From: Xanthomarina sp. F1114
GTDB taxonomy: Bacteria > Bacteroidota > Bacteroidia > Flavobacteriales > Flavobacteriaceae
DNA: 64,000 nucleotides
Direction: 5' to 3'
Assembly (NCBI RefSeq): GCF_026410255.1
Contig: NZ_JAPMLL010000003.1
Coordinates: 124,001 to 188,000 of the forward strand
Shown here: in pieces, positions 23,114 through 32,079 of the stretch
Numbering within the stretch: the stretch's first letter is position 1
How the letters are laid out: each line of letters opens with the position of its first letter
The notes under the pieces: generated by a model
What the model was told of the DNA's origin: nothing
What the model saw: only the letters and a program-made list of their open reading frames with translations
The model's database searches: none
Made by a program: the position numbers and the translations under genes

Positions 23114-24043
23114 CTAAATAAATTTTTCACGCTCTATCATATAGGTTGTCAGGATGTTATCAAATTTATTATTTATGTCAGCTTCCACATATTTTATCTT
23201 GTATTGACCACATTTTAATTTTATAGCCTCAAAATAATCACCAACAGCCTTTTTATACGTGTCTTTTATATTTTCGGCGTATAAATTTATATGTTCTCCT
23301 GTTTCCACATCAACAAATCGCTTAGGTACATTATCAAAATCGAAAAGCAATTCTTTTTGCTTATCAAACACATGAAACAATACTACTTCATGCTTATTAT
23401 ATTTTAAATGACGCAAGGCATCAAATAACTTCTCCTCTTCCACCTTTGTTTGGAACATATCTGTAAAAAAGAAAATTAAAGAACGTCTTTTAATATTTTC
23501 GGCAATTTGATGTAAATAAGTATATGTATCTGTTTGTTTTTGTACCGGTTTAGACAGCACCATTTCACTTAACTGATTCAATAACATATGATGATGCCTC
23601 TCACTTCCTTTTTCTGGAGAATAAAAGTCGTAGGAATCGCTATAAATACTTAAGCCCACAGCATCGCGTTGTTTTTTTAAAATATGCATCAATGATGCTG
23701 ATGCTAAAGCCGTAAAAGCAATCTTATTTAAATTATCTATGGAAAAAGTTTTTAATTCCGGATAGTGCATGGAGGTGCTATTATCTATAATTAAATGACA
23801 ACGCAAATTAGTTTCCTCATCGTATCGCTTTGTATACAACTTATCGGTTTTTGCATAAAGTTTCCAATCTATATGTTTGGTACTTTCTCCTTGATTATAG
23901 ATTTTATGTTCGGCAAATTCGGCCGAAAATCCGTGAAACGGACTTTTATGCATCCCCGCAATAAAACCTTCAACCACCTGCTTAGCAAGTAAGTCTAAAT
24001 TTTTAAAGCCTCCTGTTTTATTGAGTTCTTGTTGTAAATCCAT
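23114..24043 (-). CDS. DUF58 domain protein (von Willebrand A-like)
   Basis: The 309-residue protein contains the DUF58 landmark STKHIDWKLYAKTDKLYTKR and a degenerate VWA/MIDAS region (CHLIIDNSTSMHYPE). DUF58 proteins are usually encoded with a MoxR AAA ATPase and membrane VWA proteins (the BatA-E set in Bacteroidota), where they are thought to act in envelope stress or protein maturation. Here no MoxR gene is adjacent; the gene stands between trxA and tRNA-Asp. It begins 67 bases after the trxA stop, beyond a terminator. Confidence 0.85.
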   Translation of the reverse strand: MDLQQELNKTGGFKNLDLLAKQVVEGFIAGMHKSPFHGFSAEFAEHKIYNQGESTKHIDWKLYAKTDKLYTKRYDEETNLRCHLIIDNSTSMHYPELKTFSIDNLNKIAFTALASASLMHILKKQRDAVGLSIYSDSYDFYSPEKGSERHHHMLLNQLSEMVLSKPVQKQTDTYTYLHQIAENIKRRSLIFFFTDMFQTKVEEEKLFDALRHLKYNKHEVVLFHVFDKQKELLFDFDNVPKRFVDVETGEHINLYAENIKDTYKKAVGDYFEAIKLKCGQYKIKYVEADINNKFDNILTTYMIEREKFI

Positions 24044-24054
24044 GAAGTCTCTAA

Positions 24055-24088
24055 ACTAAAAAAGGTTTGCCTTTAAAGCAAACCTTTT
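24055..24088 (-). terminator. terminator after trxA
   Basis: AAAGGTTTGC (24061-24070) pairs with GCAAACCTTT (24078-24087) over a seven-base loop; on the minus strand TTTTAG follows. It lies 23 bases after the trxA stop and next to the DUF58 start. Confidence 0.8.
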
Positions 24089-24110
24089 ATCTTTTCTTTT
24101 AAATTGTATT

Positions 24111-24428
24111 TTATAAAAGCGCATCAATAGCTTCTGTGTAAGCACTTTTCTGAGCTACACCAACCTGACGTCCAACTACTTCTCCGTTTTGAAACACCAA
24201 TACGGTAGGAATATTACGTACACCATATTTAGCTGCAAATTCTTGGTTTGCATCTACGTCTACTTTTCCAACAACGGCTTTTCCTTCGTATTCTTTACTA
24301 ATTTCTTCAATGATTGGTCCAACCATTCTACATGGTCCACACCAAGCGGCCCAAAAATCTACCATTACTGGTTTATCACTTTTTAATACTGTTTCTTCAA
24401 ACGATGCATCTGTTATATCTAATGCCAT
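24111..24428 (-). CDS. trxA: thioredoxin
   Basis: A 105-residue classical thioredoxin with active site WCGPC (FWAAWCGPCRMVGPII), the cis-proline block RNIPTVLVF and GVAQKSAYTEAI at the end. It reduces protein disulfides in the cytosol with electrons from thioredoxin reductase, which is not in this window. The length and all core residues are normal. The gene has its own terminator and lies in the region between dnaE and tRNA-Asp. Confidence 0.96.
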   Translation of the reverse strand: MALDITDASFEETVLKSDKPVMVDFWAAWCGPCRMVGPIIEEISKEYEGKAVVGKVDVDANQEFAAKYGVRNIPTVLVFQNGEVVGRQVGVAQKSAYTEAIDALL

Positions 24429-24764
24429 AATTTCTAATTTTATATGTTCTACTTAATCTCTTCTAAATTCTATCAACTAGCCTGTTTGGCAGTCTACTAT
24501 GCAATATTAGTCAAAAACTTTGCCAAAACTTACAACCTGACAATTTGTTTTCTTTATCATAGAATTAACTGAAGTTATACTGCCAATTTGGGTGTAACCC
24601 TTTTTCGCAATCGCTACAAAGGGTCAGGCTTTCGTACGTCGCTCTCTTCGAGGAGCTCCAACAAGTACTCAATCCTTTACACGAGGCCTGCATTTATCAG
24701 TTTTTAAATTTAATTAAAAAAATCATACCTGAAAACTCTATCTAAAAAAGCTTTTTTTAATTCG
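24429..24764. other. 336-base intergenic region containing a GC-richer insert
   Basis: The trxA-proximal part is ordinary AT-rich DNA that should hold the trxA promoter. The middle, 24592-24682, is clearly richer in G and C and is listed separately. After it come AT-rich bases leading to the dnaE stop. No gene is visible. Confidence 0.5.
24592..24682. repeat. 91-base GC-richer element with inverted ends, possible dispersed-repeat remnant
   Basis: The segment starts GTGTAA (24592-24597) and ends TTACAC (24677-24682), exact inverted ends. Inside are ACCCTTT / AAAGGGT (24597-24603 and 24618-24624) and the stretch GTCAGGCTTTCGTACGTCGC. It has no coding potential, and its composition is unlike the flanks. 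It could be a degenerate non-coding dispersed element or a folded RNA. Confidence 0.4.
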
Positions 24765-27700
24765 TTAATTCAATTTATAAAACACATCATTTAGTTCTAA
24801 CTCCTCTAACAATTCTTGAGAAATCTTCACCTTTTGTTTTCTACTTGGCATGGTTAGTTTTATCTGCTCTTCAGAGTCGTAAATAATAAAATTTAATAAA
24901 TTATCACCTCTGTGCATGGTTAGTAAATCTTTTAATTCTGAAATACGATTGTCCTGCAGATCGCTAATCTTTAATTGTATGGATAATTTTTTTGCATAAG
25001 TTTCCATAACATCATGCAACAACTGAAAATTATTAAACTGAATTCTAGGATCGCTTTTATTTCCAGTTTCTCTATTTACCCATCCTTCGCGGATAAATAT
25101 CTTAACATAAACAAAAGAATTACTTACAAGAAAATGTCTAAACTTTAAGTACTCTTCTCCAAAAATTCTAAATTCAAAACTATCTGTATAATCTTCAATG
25201 GTAAATATAGCCCACCCCTTTCCTTGCTTACTCACTCTGTGTTGCACATCTACTACAACCCCACCAAATGTTAGCTCTCTATTTACATAGGTTTCTAGAT
25301 TTCTTAATAAAGCTAAATTAGAATTACAAAAGGTTTTCATTTCAATTTTAAAATCATCCAACGGATGTCCAGAAATATAAATTCCAACTACCTCTCTCTC
25401 TCTTGCAAGTTTTTCCATGGTTCCCCATTCTTCGCAAGGTGGCACTAAAGGCTCTTCAATTTGAACATCGCTAGACTCTCCAAACAAACTTACCTGTGCA
25501 GAATTTTCATTTTCCTGATGTTTAGCACCATATTTAATTGTTTTTTCTAAAAAGGTAATCCCATCACCTTCATCCTGGAAATATTGTGCTCTATGTGTGT
25601 TTTCAAAACAATCGAAACCTCCAGCAAGTGCTAAATTTTCAAAAGCTTTTTTATTGGCTGCTCTTAAGTCTATACGTTTGGCAAAATCGAAAATCGATTT
25701 ATAATGACCATCCTCTTTTCTATTATTTACTATGGTTTGTACGGCTCCATGTCCTACTCCTTTTATGGCTCCCATTCCAAACCGAACCGCATTATCCTGG
25801 TTTACAGAAAACTTATAATAACTCTCATTAATATCTGGTCCAAGTACATTTAATTTCATGCGTTTACATTCTTCCATAAAGAAGGTTACTTGCTTGATGT
25901 CATTCATATTATTAGAAAGTACGGCCGCCATATATTCGGCAGGGTAATGTGCTTTTAAATAAGCTGTCTGGTAGGCTATCCATGCGTAACAAGTAGAATG
26001 CGATTTATTAAAGGCATAACTTGCAAAGGCTTCCCAGTCTTTCCAGATTTTCTCTAATTTTTTAGCATCGTGTCCGTTTGCTTCGGCTTGAGCAATAAAT
26101 TTTGGCTTCATTTTATCCAAAACGGCTATTTGCTTTTTACCCATAGCTTTTCTTAAAACATCGGCTTCACCTTTTGTAAAATCTGCCAATTTCTGAGAAA
26201 GCAACATCACCTGCTCTTGATAAACCGTAATTCCATAGGTTTCTTTAAGGTATTCTTCCATGGCTGGCAAATCGTAATCAATCTCCTCTAAGCCGTGCTT
26301 ACGTTTAGTAAAACTTGGAATGTACTCCATAGGTCCCGGACGATATAAGGCATTCATTGCAATTAAATCTTCAAAAACCGATGGCTTTAGTTCTTTAAGG
26401 TGTTTTTGCATTCCAGGAGATTCGTATTGAAATACACCAACAGTTTCTCCTTTTTGGAAAAGCTCGTATGTTTTTTCATCATCTAACGGAAAACTATCTG
26501 GATCTAGATCTATATTATGCTTGGCTTTTACAATTTTTACGGTATCTTTTATTAAAGTCAGCGTTTTTAAACCCAAGAAATCCATCTTTAATAAACCAGC
26601 ATCTTCCACCACTGAGTTGTCGAATTGGGTTACATATAAATCGGAGTCCTTAGCAGTAGAAACTGGAACGAATTTGGTAATATCGTCTGGCGTAATAATA
26701 ACTCCACAGGCATGGATTCCGGTATTTCTAACAGATCCTTCCAGCATTCTTGCCAAGTTAACTGTCTCTGCTTCCAAATCGTCTCCATCAGAAATATTTA
26801 AAAGCTGATTAACCTTTTCCAAATCTTCTGATCTGAACATATTTTTCAACCCTTTCTCATCTGCACCAAAAATTTTGCGCAACTTAGACATGGTAGGAAT
26901 TAATTTGGCTATCCTATCGGCATCAAAAAGTGGTAAATCTAGTACACGGGCGGTATCTCTAATAGAAGACTTGGCAGCCATGGTACCATAAGTGATAATT
27001 TGTGCCACTTGATTACTTCCATATTTTTCGATAACGTAATCCATGACGCGAGACCTTCCTTCGTCGTCAAAATCAATATCGATATCCGGCATACTAACAC
27101 GATCCGGATTTAGAAAACGCTCAAAAAGTAAGTCGTATTTAAGAGGATCAATATTAGTAATCCACAAACAATAAGCTACTACAGAACCGGCTGCAGAACC
27201 ACGACCAGGACCAACAGACACATCCATTTTTCGAGCTTCGCGAATAAAATCTTCTACAATTAAGAAGTACCCTGGGTATCCAGTATTTTCAATAACGCTT
27301 AACTCGAAGTCTAATCGTTCTTTTATCTCTTCTGTTAGTTCTTCTCCATAGCGCTTTTTTGCGCCTTCGTAAGTAATATGTCGTAAAAATGCATTTTCCC
27401 CTCGTTTACCATTATCCTCTAAATCGGCTGCATCTTTAAACTTTTCTGGAATATCGAAAGCAGGCAATAAGACATCACGAGCCAGCTCATAGTATTCTAC
27501 TTTATCAATAACTTCCTGGATATTACTTATAGCTTCAGGAATATCTTTAAAGATTTCCTTCATTTCTTCCGAAGATTTAAAGTAATACTCCTCGTTTGGC
27601 AAGCCATAACGGTATCCACGACCACGACCAATTGGAGTAGCTTGTTTTTCGCCATCTTTTACACATAGTAAAATATCGTGGGCATTGGCATCGTCTTGTT

Positions 27701-29153
27701 TAGCATAATAGGTGTTATTAGATGCTACAAGTTTAACGTTGTGCTTTTTAGAAAATGAGATTAATACCGGGTTTACGCGATTTTCATCTTCTTGATCATG
27801 ACGCATTATTTCGATATACAAATCGTCTCCAAACGCTTCTTTCCACCAAAGCAAAGCTTCTTCTGCTTGATTTTCACCAATATTTAAGACTTTACTTGGT
27901 ACTTCGCCATATAGATTTCCTGTTAAAACAATGAGGTCCTCTTTATATTGTTGAATGAGTTTTTTATCAATTCTAGGTACGTAATAAAATCCATCTGTAA
28001 AAGCATGAGAAGATAGTTTTGCTAGATTATGATATCCTTTTTTGCTTTTTGCCAAAAGCACTATTTGGTAGCCATTATCTTTTCTGGATTTATCCAAATG
28101 ATCCTCGCATACAAAAAACTCACATCCTAATATAGGCTTTACTTCTTTTAAAGTTGGAGTTTCACCTCTTTCAATAGCTTCTTCGTTTTTAGCTCGTACC
28201 GTTTTATTATGATTACCAGCAGCTTTTACAAAGTGAAAAGCCCCCATCATATTTGCATGGTCTGTTAGAGCAACTGCAGGCATATTTTGCTCGGCTGCAG
28301 CAGCTACCAAAGCAGGAATACTTATTGTAGATTGTAAAACGGAATACTGGGAGTGATTATGAAGATGAACAAACTCAACTTCTTCTAATTCTGAAATATT
28401 CTCTTTTATTTCGTCTTCAGTAAGATCAACTGATTGTTGTTCCTGTAAACGTTTATTGATTTTAGCACTTTCCTGTTTTAGGTTGATATGCTTTAAACCA
28501 ATGAGCTTAATTTCTTGCGGATTGGCTTCAGAGAAGTTCTTAAAATAATCTGGCTGAACATCTAAAGCTTCCTTAGTATATTCTTGCCTTCGGATTAATT
28601 CTAAAAAACAACGTGTGGTTGCCTCTACATCGGCTGTTGCATTATGCGCTTCAGCAAAAGGTTGATTAAATAAATATTGATGCAACTCTGTTAAAGTTGG
28701 CAGTTTAAACTTTCCATAACGCCCACCTGGCAGCTGACAAAGGCTAGCCGTATGCTCTGTACACGTATCTAAAACCGGTAATTCTTGTAAAGGGTTTTCT
28801 ATGTTTTCCCGAACAAATTCGGCTCCCATTATATTCAGGTCGAATTTAACATTTTGTCCAACAACAAATTTTGCTTTAGACAGAGCTTCGTTAAATTTCT
28901 CTAACATTTCTCTTAAAGGCACACCTTGTTCCTGAGCTAGCTCTGTAGAAATTCCATGAATTTTCTCAGCATCGTAAGGAATATTAAAACCTTCAGGTTG
29001 GATTAAATAATCTTGATGCTCTATACATGCACCCATGTCGTCATGCAACTGCCATGCAATTTGAATACATCTTGGCCAGTTATCTGTATCTGTAATTGGT
29101 GCATCCCAACGTTTTGGTAATCCTGTGGTTTCGGTATCGAAAATTAAATACAT
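24765..29153 (-). CDS. dnaE: DNA polymerase III subunit alpha with N-terminal proofreading exonuclease
   Basis: The replicative polymerase of the chromosome. Residues 1-190 form a DnaQ-like DEDD exonuclease (MYLIFDTETTGLP with D6 and E8, KFVVGQNVKFDLNIM, and HNATADVEAT). A PHP domain follows from about 260 (FVHLHNHSQYSVLQSTIS, VALTDHANMMGAF). The polymerase core has the catalytic acidic motif PDIDIDFDDEGR near 690 and GPGRGSAAGS; RPGPMEYIPSF and YAFNKSHSTCYAWIAYQTAY are core fingers blocks; an OB fold lies near 1300. The length of 1462 residues fits the exonuclease-fused form seen in Flavobacteriaceae. It is monocistronic. Confidence 0.96.
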   Translation of the reverse strand: MYLIFDTETTGLPKRWDAPITDTDNWPRCIQIAWQLHDDMGACIEHQDYLIQPEGFNIPYDAEKIHGISTELAQEQGVPLREMLEKFNEALSKAKFVVGQNVKFDLNIMGAEFVRENIENPLQELPVLDTCTEHTASLCQLPGGRYGKFKLPTLTELHQYLFNQPFAEAHNATADVEATTRCFLELIRRQEYTKEALDVQPDYFKNFSEANPQEIKLIGLKHINLKQESAKINKRLQEQQSVDLTEDEIKENISELEEVEFVHLHNHSQYSVLQSTISIPALVAAAAEQNMPAVALTDHANMMGAFHFVKAAGNHNKTVRAKNEEAIERGETPTLKEVKPILGCEFFVCEDHLDKSRKDNGYQIVLLAKSKKGYHNLAKLSSHAFTDGFYYVPRIDKKLIQQYKEDLIVLTGNLYGEVPSKVLNIGENQAEEALLWWKEAFGDDLYIEIMRHDQEDENRVNPVLISFSKKHNVKLVASNNTYYAKQDDANAHDILLCVKDGEKQATPIGRGRGYRYGLPNEEYYFKSSEEMKEIFKDIPEAISNIQEVIDKVEYYELARDVLLPAFDIPEKFKDAADLEDNGKRGENAFLRHITYEGAKKRYGEELTEEIKERLDFELSVIENTGYPGYFLIVEDFIREARKMDVSVGPGRGSAAGSVVAYCLWITNIDPLKYDLLFERFLNPDRVSMPDIDIDFDDEGRSRVMDYVIEKYGSNQVAQIITYGTMAAKSSIRDTARVLDLPLFDADRIAKLIPTMSKLRKIFGADEKGLKNMFRSEDLEKVNQLLNISDGDDLEAETVNLARMLEGSVRNTGIHACGVIITPDDITKFVPVSTAKDSDLYVTQFDNSVVEDAGLLKMDFLGLKTLTLIKDTVKIVKAKHNIDLDPDSFPLDDEKTYELFQKGETVGVFQYESPGMQKHLKELKPSVFEDLIAMNALYRPGPMEYIPSFTKRKHGLEEIDYDLPAMEEYLKETYGITVYQEQVMLLSQKLADFTKGEADVLRKAMGKKQIAVLDKMKPKFIAQAEANGHDAKKLEKIWKDWEAFASYAFNKSHSTCYAWIAYQTAYLKAHYPAEYMAAVLSNNMNDIKQVTFFMEECKRMKLNVLGPDINESYYKFSVNQDNAVRFGMGAIKGVGHGAVQTIVNNRKEDGHYKSIFDFAKRIDLRAANKKAFENLALAGGFDCFENTHRAQYFQDEGDGITFLEKTIKYGAKHQENENSAQVSLFGESSDVQIEEPLVPPCEEWGTMEKLAREREVVGIYISGHPLDDFKIEMKTFCNSNLALLRNLETYVNRELTFGGVVVDVQHRVSKQGKGWAIFTIEDYTDSFEFRIFGEEYLKFRHFLVSNSFVYVKIFIREGWVNRETGNKSDPRIQFNNFQLLHDVMETYAKKLSIQLKISDLQDNRISELKDLLTMHRGDNLLNFIIYDSEEQIKLTMPSRKQKVKISQELLEELELNDVFYKLN

Positions 29154-29239
29154 ATGGTGTTTTCTTGAGAGTAAATAAGAATGATAAAAATATGAAAAAA
29201 TGCTCTTTCAGAATGTTAAAATCACAAACAGTTGTAAAC

Positions 29240-29272
29240 AAAAAACCAGAGAAGTTAGCTTCTCTGGTTTCC
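29240..29272 (-). terminator. terminator after the DUF6252-like lipoprotein gene
   Basis: AACCAGAGAAG (29244-29254) pairs with CTTCTCTGGTT (29259-29269) over a four-base loop. On the minus strand TTTTTTG follows, giving a strong intrinsic terminator 26 bases after the stop. Confidence 0.85.
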
Positions 29273-29294
29273 TATAATTTTATTTTAAAATAAC

Positions 29295-30536
29295 TTAATT
29301 CAACACATAATTAGACAGTGTATTAGCACCTTCTTCTGTTATATATTCAATAAGACCAACATCTTTAGCGTAATAATACTGAGTAACTACTGTAACTCCT
29401 GCTCCTGTTGTTATTAATTCAATATGAAGAACATTATCATAATTTACACCTTCTACCGCTCTTGACAAATCGCGCCCTTTCATTTCAAATGTATAATCTG
29501 CCACCACATCTGTATCTGGAATACTTGGCTGCCCTGGTTCTGGAGTATAAGAAATAGTATAAGCCACATTAGATTCCCATGTTTCTCCAACAATTGCATC
29601 ATCTTTTAACATATTAACCGTGTAGGGCGTTGCAGAAAATTGATATCCAGGAACAGAACCCGACATTTCGGTTCTTACATAATAATTTGGACCACTCTTT
29701 CTTAACCACGATGGTGCTCCATATAAATCGTCGAAAGCATAATATTCTAAACTATCAAATGTTTCAGTTCCAGTAATAGTATATGTCTGCTCCCCGCTAG
29801 TTGTGGTGTTATAAGTCCATGAATTATTAATAGCTCTTGGCCAATAATCAGATTCTACACTTTCACAATTTAAACCATCAATTATATCTTGTAAAACACC
29901 TGCTTCATCTCCACAAGCTATTTGCTGCTCTATCAATGCTGCTCTGTATGCATTACAAACTGTGGTATAATTTGTATCTGTTGGGTCTGTTTCCTCATAC
30001 AATTGGGCTGCTGTTGCTGTTGCAGCTACAGCCTCATCGCAAGACACTATAGGTGGACCAGCATTAAATGGTACAGGGATTTCGTAAAAAACACCTTGGC
30101 TAAAATTAACCGTTTTGCTTCCGCTATCCGAATAGGCATTAAACCAAAACTTTCCAGAAACAGTACTTCTTTCTTGATTGTACTCTGTAATTTCTACAAT
30201 TCCATCTGGCGGATACAACTCGGCATCCATATCTGGCAAATTATTAGTCGAATACACCTCATCACTAGCATCTATTAAAATGGCTTCGTTAATATTGTTT
30301 TCTCCTAACAAATAAGTTCCAACAGAAAAAGACGATATCTGTAAATTAATAACGTCATAATTATTATTTCCAGAGATGATGGCTTTTCCATTTTCGTCAA
30401 AATACCCACTATATAAAACGGCTTTCCATGAATTACCGTCCTTTTTACCTAGCATGGCTGGATTGTTAAATTCAATATCGTCTGCACAGCTTGACATAAT
30501 CAGCATAGTAATTGCAAATACAAATAACTTTTTCAT
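29295..30536 (-). CDS. lipoprotein with DUF6252-like N-terminal domain
   Basis: A lipoprotein signal (MKKLFVFAITMLIMSSC, lipobox MSSC) is followed by the DUF6252-type motif KKDGNSWKAVLYSGYF and VSGKFWFNAYSDSGSKTVNFSQGVF, which fit a surface or periplasmic beta-sandwich. Residues 155-220 are Cys-containing and helical (VSCDEAVAATATAAQLYEE, CNAYRAALIEQQIACGDEAG), and the last 190 residues form a second beta domain (YTITGTETFDSLEYYAFDD, YYYAKDVGLIEYI). The closing part resembles lipoproteins that report ester or sugar-binding folds, but I cannot assign a function. It is monocistronic, with a strong terminator. Confidence 0.65.
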   Translation of the reverse strand: MKKLFVFAITMLIMSSCADDIEFNNPAMLGKKDGNSWKAVLYSGYFDENGKAIISGNNNYDVINLQISSFSVGTYLLGENNINEAILIDASDEVYSTNNLPDMDAELYPPDGIVEITEYNQERSTVSGKFWFNAYSDSGSKTVNFSQGVFYEIPVPFNAGPPIVSCDEAVAATATAAQLYEETDPTDTNYTTVCNAYRAALIEQQIACGDEAGVLQDIIDGLNCESVESDYWPRAINNSWTYNTTTSGEQTYTITGTETFDSLEYYAFDDLYGAPSWLRKSGPNYYVRTEMSGSVPGYQFSATPYTVNMLKDDAIVGETWESNVAYTISYTPEPGQPSIPDTDVVADYTFEMKGRDLSRAVEGVNYDNVLHIELITTGAGVTVVTQYYYAKDVGLIEYITEEGANTLSNYVLN

Positions 30537-30698
30537 GTGTTTATATTATGTTTTTTATTTGTCGCATGAAACTCTACAACATATTTTCTTTCTAATTATA
30601 AAAGAAACGTAGACATTTCATATTTTATTTTAATAACTTATAATAAGAAATCAAAAATAGGATAAAAAAAAACAACGAATTAGTTTTTATATAAAAAG

Positions 30699-30727
30699 TT
30701 GATATTTAAAAAAATATAGTATCTTTG
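30699..30727 (+). promoter_or_regulatory. promoter of rpsP
   Basis: TTG (30699-30701), 18 bases, then TATCTTTG (30720-30727): an exemplary Bacteroidota promoter. Transcription should start near 30733, giving a leader of about 40 bases before the rpsP ATG. Confidence 0.85.
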
Positions 30728-30773
30728 CACCCTTATTAATAACAGAGGTCGAGAACCTTACTAATTAATTTAT

Positions 30774-31307
30774 ATGTCAGTTAAACTTAGATTACAAAGA
30801 CGAGGAAAGAAAGGGAAACCTTACTATTGGATTATTGCAGCAGATGCAAGGTCTAAAAGAGATGGTAAATACTTAGAACAAATAGGTGCTTACAATCCAA
30901 ACACAAACCCAGCAACTATTGAATTAGATGTTGATAGTGCTGTAAAATGGCTTCAAAATGGAGCACAACCTACAGACACTGTAAGAGGTATTTTATCTTA
31001 CAAAGGTGCTTTACTTAAAAATCACCTTGCCGGTGGTGTTAGAAAAGGTGCTTTAACAGAAGAGCAAGCTGAAGCAAAATTCACTGCTTGGTTAGAAGAA
31101 AAAGCGCAAAAAGTAGATGCAAAATCTCAAGATTTAGCAAAAGCTGACGCTGAAGCAAAAGAAAAAGCTTTTGAAGCTGAAAAAGCTGCTAACGAAGCTC
31201 GTATTGCTGCAAATGCACCAGTAGAAGAGGAAGTAGCAGAAGAAGCTGTTGAAGAAACAACAGAAGCAGAAGCTACTACGGAAGAAGCTTCTAAAGAAGA
31301 AGAATAA
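30774..31307 (+). CDS. rpsP: 30S ribosomal protein S16 with long acidic C-terminal tail
   Basis: Residues 1-80 are the conserved S16 core (VKLRLQRRGKKGKPYYWIIA, RDGKYLEQIGAYNPNT, VKWLQNGAQPTDTVRGIL). The protein continues with a helix rich in Ala, Glu and Lys (about 100-150) and an acidic tail (PVEEEVAEEAVEETTEA and onward), reaching 177 residues against about 80-90 in most bacteria. Long tails of this kind are usual in Bacteroidota S16 and may lie on the ribosome surface. A strong promoter precedes it, and a terminator separates it from rimM. Confidence 0.96.
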   Translation: MSVKLRLQRRGKKGKPYYWIIAADARSKRDGKYLEQIGAYNPNTNPATIELDVDSAVKWLQNGAQPTDTVRGILSYKGALLKNHLAGGVRKGALTEEQAEAKFTAWLEEKAQKVDAKSQDLAKADAEAKEKAFEAEKAANEARIAANAPVEEEVAEEAVEETTEAEATTEEASKEEE

Positions 31308-31330
31308 AAATCAAATTTTTTATACTTTTG

Positions 31331-31360
31331 AACCCAGATGCTATCCATCTGGGTTTTTTT
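31331..31360 (+). terminator. intrinsic terminator between rpsP and rimM
   Basis: ACCCAGATG (31332-31340) pairs with CATCTGGGT (31346-31354) over five bases, followed directly by seven T. Read-through or a separate promoter must supply rimM. Confidence 0.85.
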
Positions 31361-31467
31361 ATTTTATAAAGCCTGAAAAGTATTAGGTTATAATTCTCAC
31401 CTAGATGGGAAGCTCATATATTTATTATAAATTTTAATTATATTCCCTTTCTTATGGGAAAATAGAC

Positions 31468-31992
31468 ATGAAAAAAGAAGACTGCTTTTATTTAGGTAAA
31501 ATTGTTTCAAAATATAGTTTTAAAGGAGAACTCCTTATTAAACTGGATACAGACGAACCCAATTTATATGAAAACCTAGATGCTTTGTTTATTGACTTAA
31601 AAAATAACCTGGTACCGTTTTTTATTGAATCTTCGCAATTGCATAAATCCGATTTACTTCGTGTTAGATTTGAAGACGTAGATACAGAAGCTGATGCTGA
31701 TGCCTTAATGAAATGCGATATTTATCTCCCATTAGAATTCCTACCTAAACTTGAAGGAGACAAGTTCTATTTTCATGAAATTATAGGGTATAAAGTAGAA
31801 GATATCAATTACGGACTAGTTGGAACTATTGTATCTATAAACGACGCTACGGCTCAAGCTCTTTTTGAAATAGATAGAGATGGAACTGAAATATTAATCC
31901 CTGTAAATGACGAGTTTATAAACAAATTAGATAAACCGAACAAAACACTTTTTGTTGAAACTCCTGAAGGACTTATAGATCTGTATTTATAG
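31468..31992 (+). CDS. rimM: ribosome maturation factor RimM
   Basis: RimM binds the 30S head through S19 and helps late assembly of the small subunit. The N-terminal RimM domain has YLGKIVSKYSFKGELLIKLDT and RVRFEDVDTEADADALMKCDIYLPL; the C-terminal PRC-barrel has GDKFYFHEIIGYKVED and EILIPVNDEFI. The 174-residue length is normal. It lies 160 bases after rpsP; the two genes are neighbours in most bacteria, here with a terminator in between. Confidence 0.95.
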   Translation: MKKEDCFYLGKIVSKYSFKGELLIKLDTDEPNLYENLDALFIDLKNNLVPFFIESSQLHKSDLLRVRFEDVDTEADADALMKCDIYLPLEFLPKLEGDKFYFHEIIGYKVEDINYGLVGTIVSINDATAQALFEIDRDGTEILIPVNDEFINKLDKPNKTLFVETPEGLIDLYL

Positions 31993-32079
31993 GAGAAATT
32001 AGATTACCTAGTTAAACAAACGGTTTAAAGTTCTATCTTTTTAATAGGTATTGAAACTCTTCTCTAAGTTAAGATTCTA

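Noticed and set aside
24592-24682. Integron attC site
   Set aside because: It lacks the RYYYAAC / GTTRRRY end pair, and no integrase gene or cassette-like ORF is next to it.
29837-30278. Cys- and Leu-rich open frames opposite the lipoprotein gene
   Set aside because: They are antisense shadows of a gene with signal peptide and terminator, and show no family features.
31127-31348. Ser/Ala-rich frame antisense to rpsP
   Set aside because: It mirrors the Ala/Glu-rich tail of S16 and has no promoter or family match.
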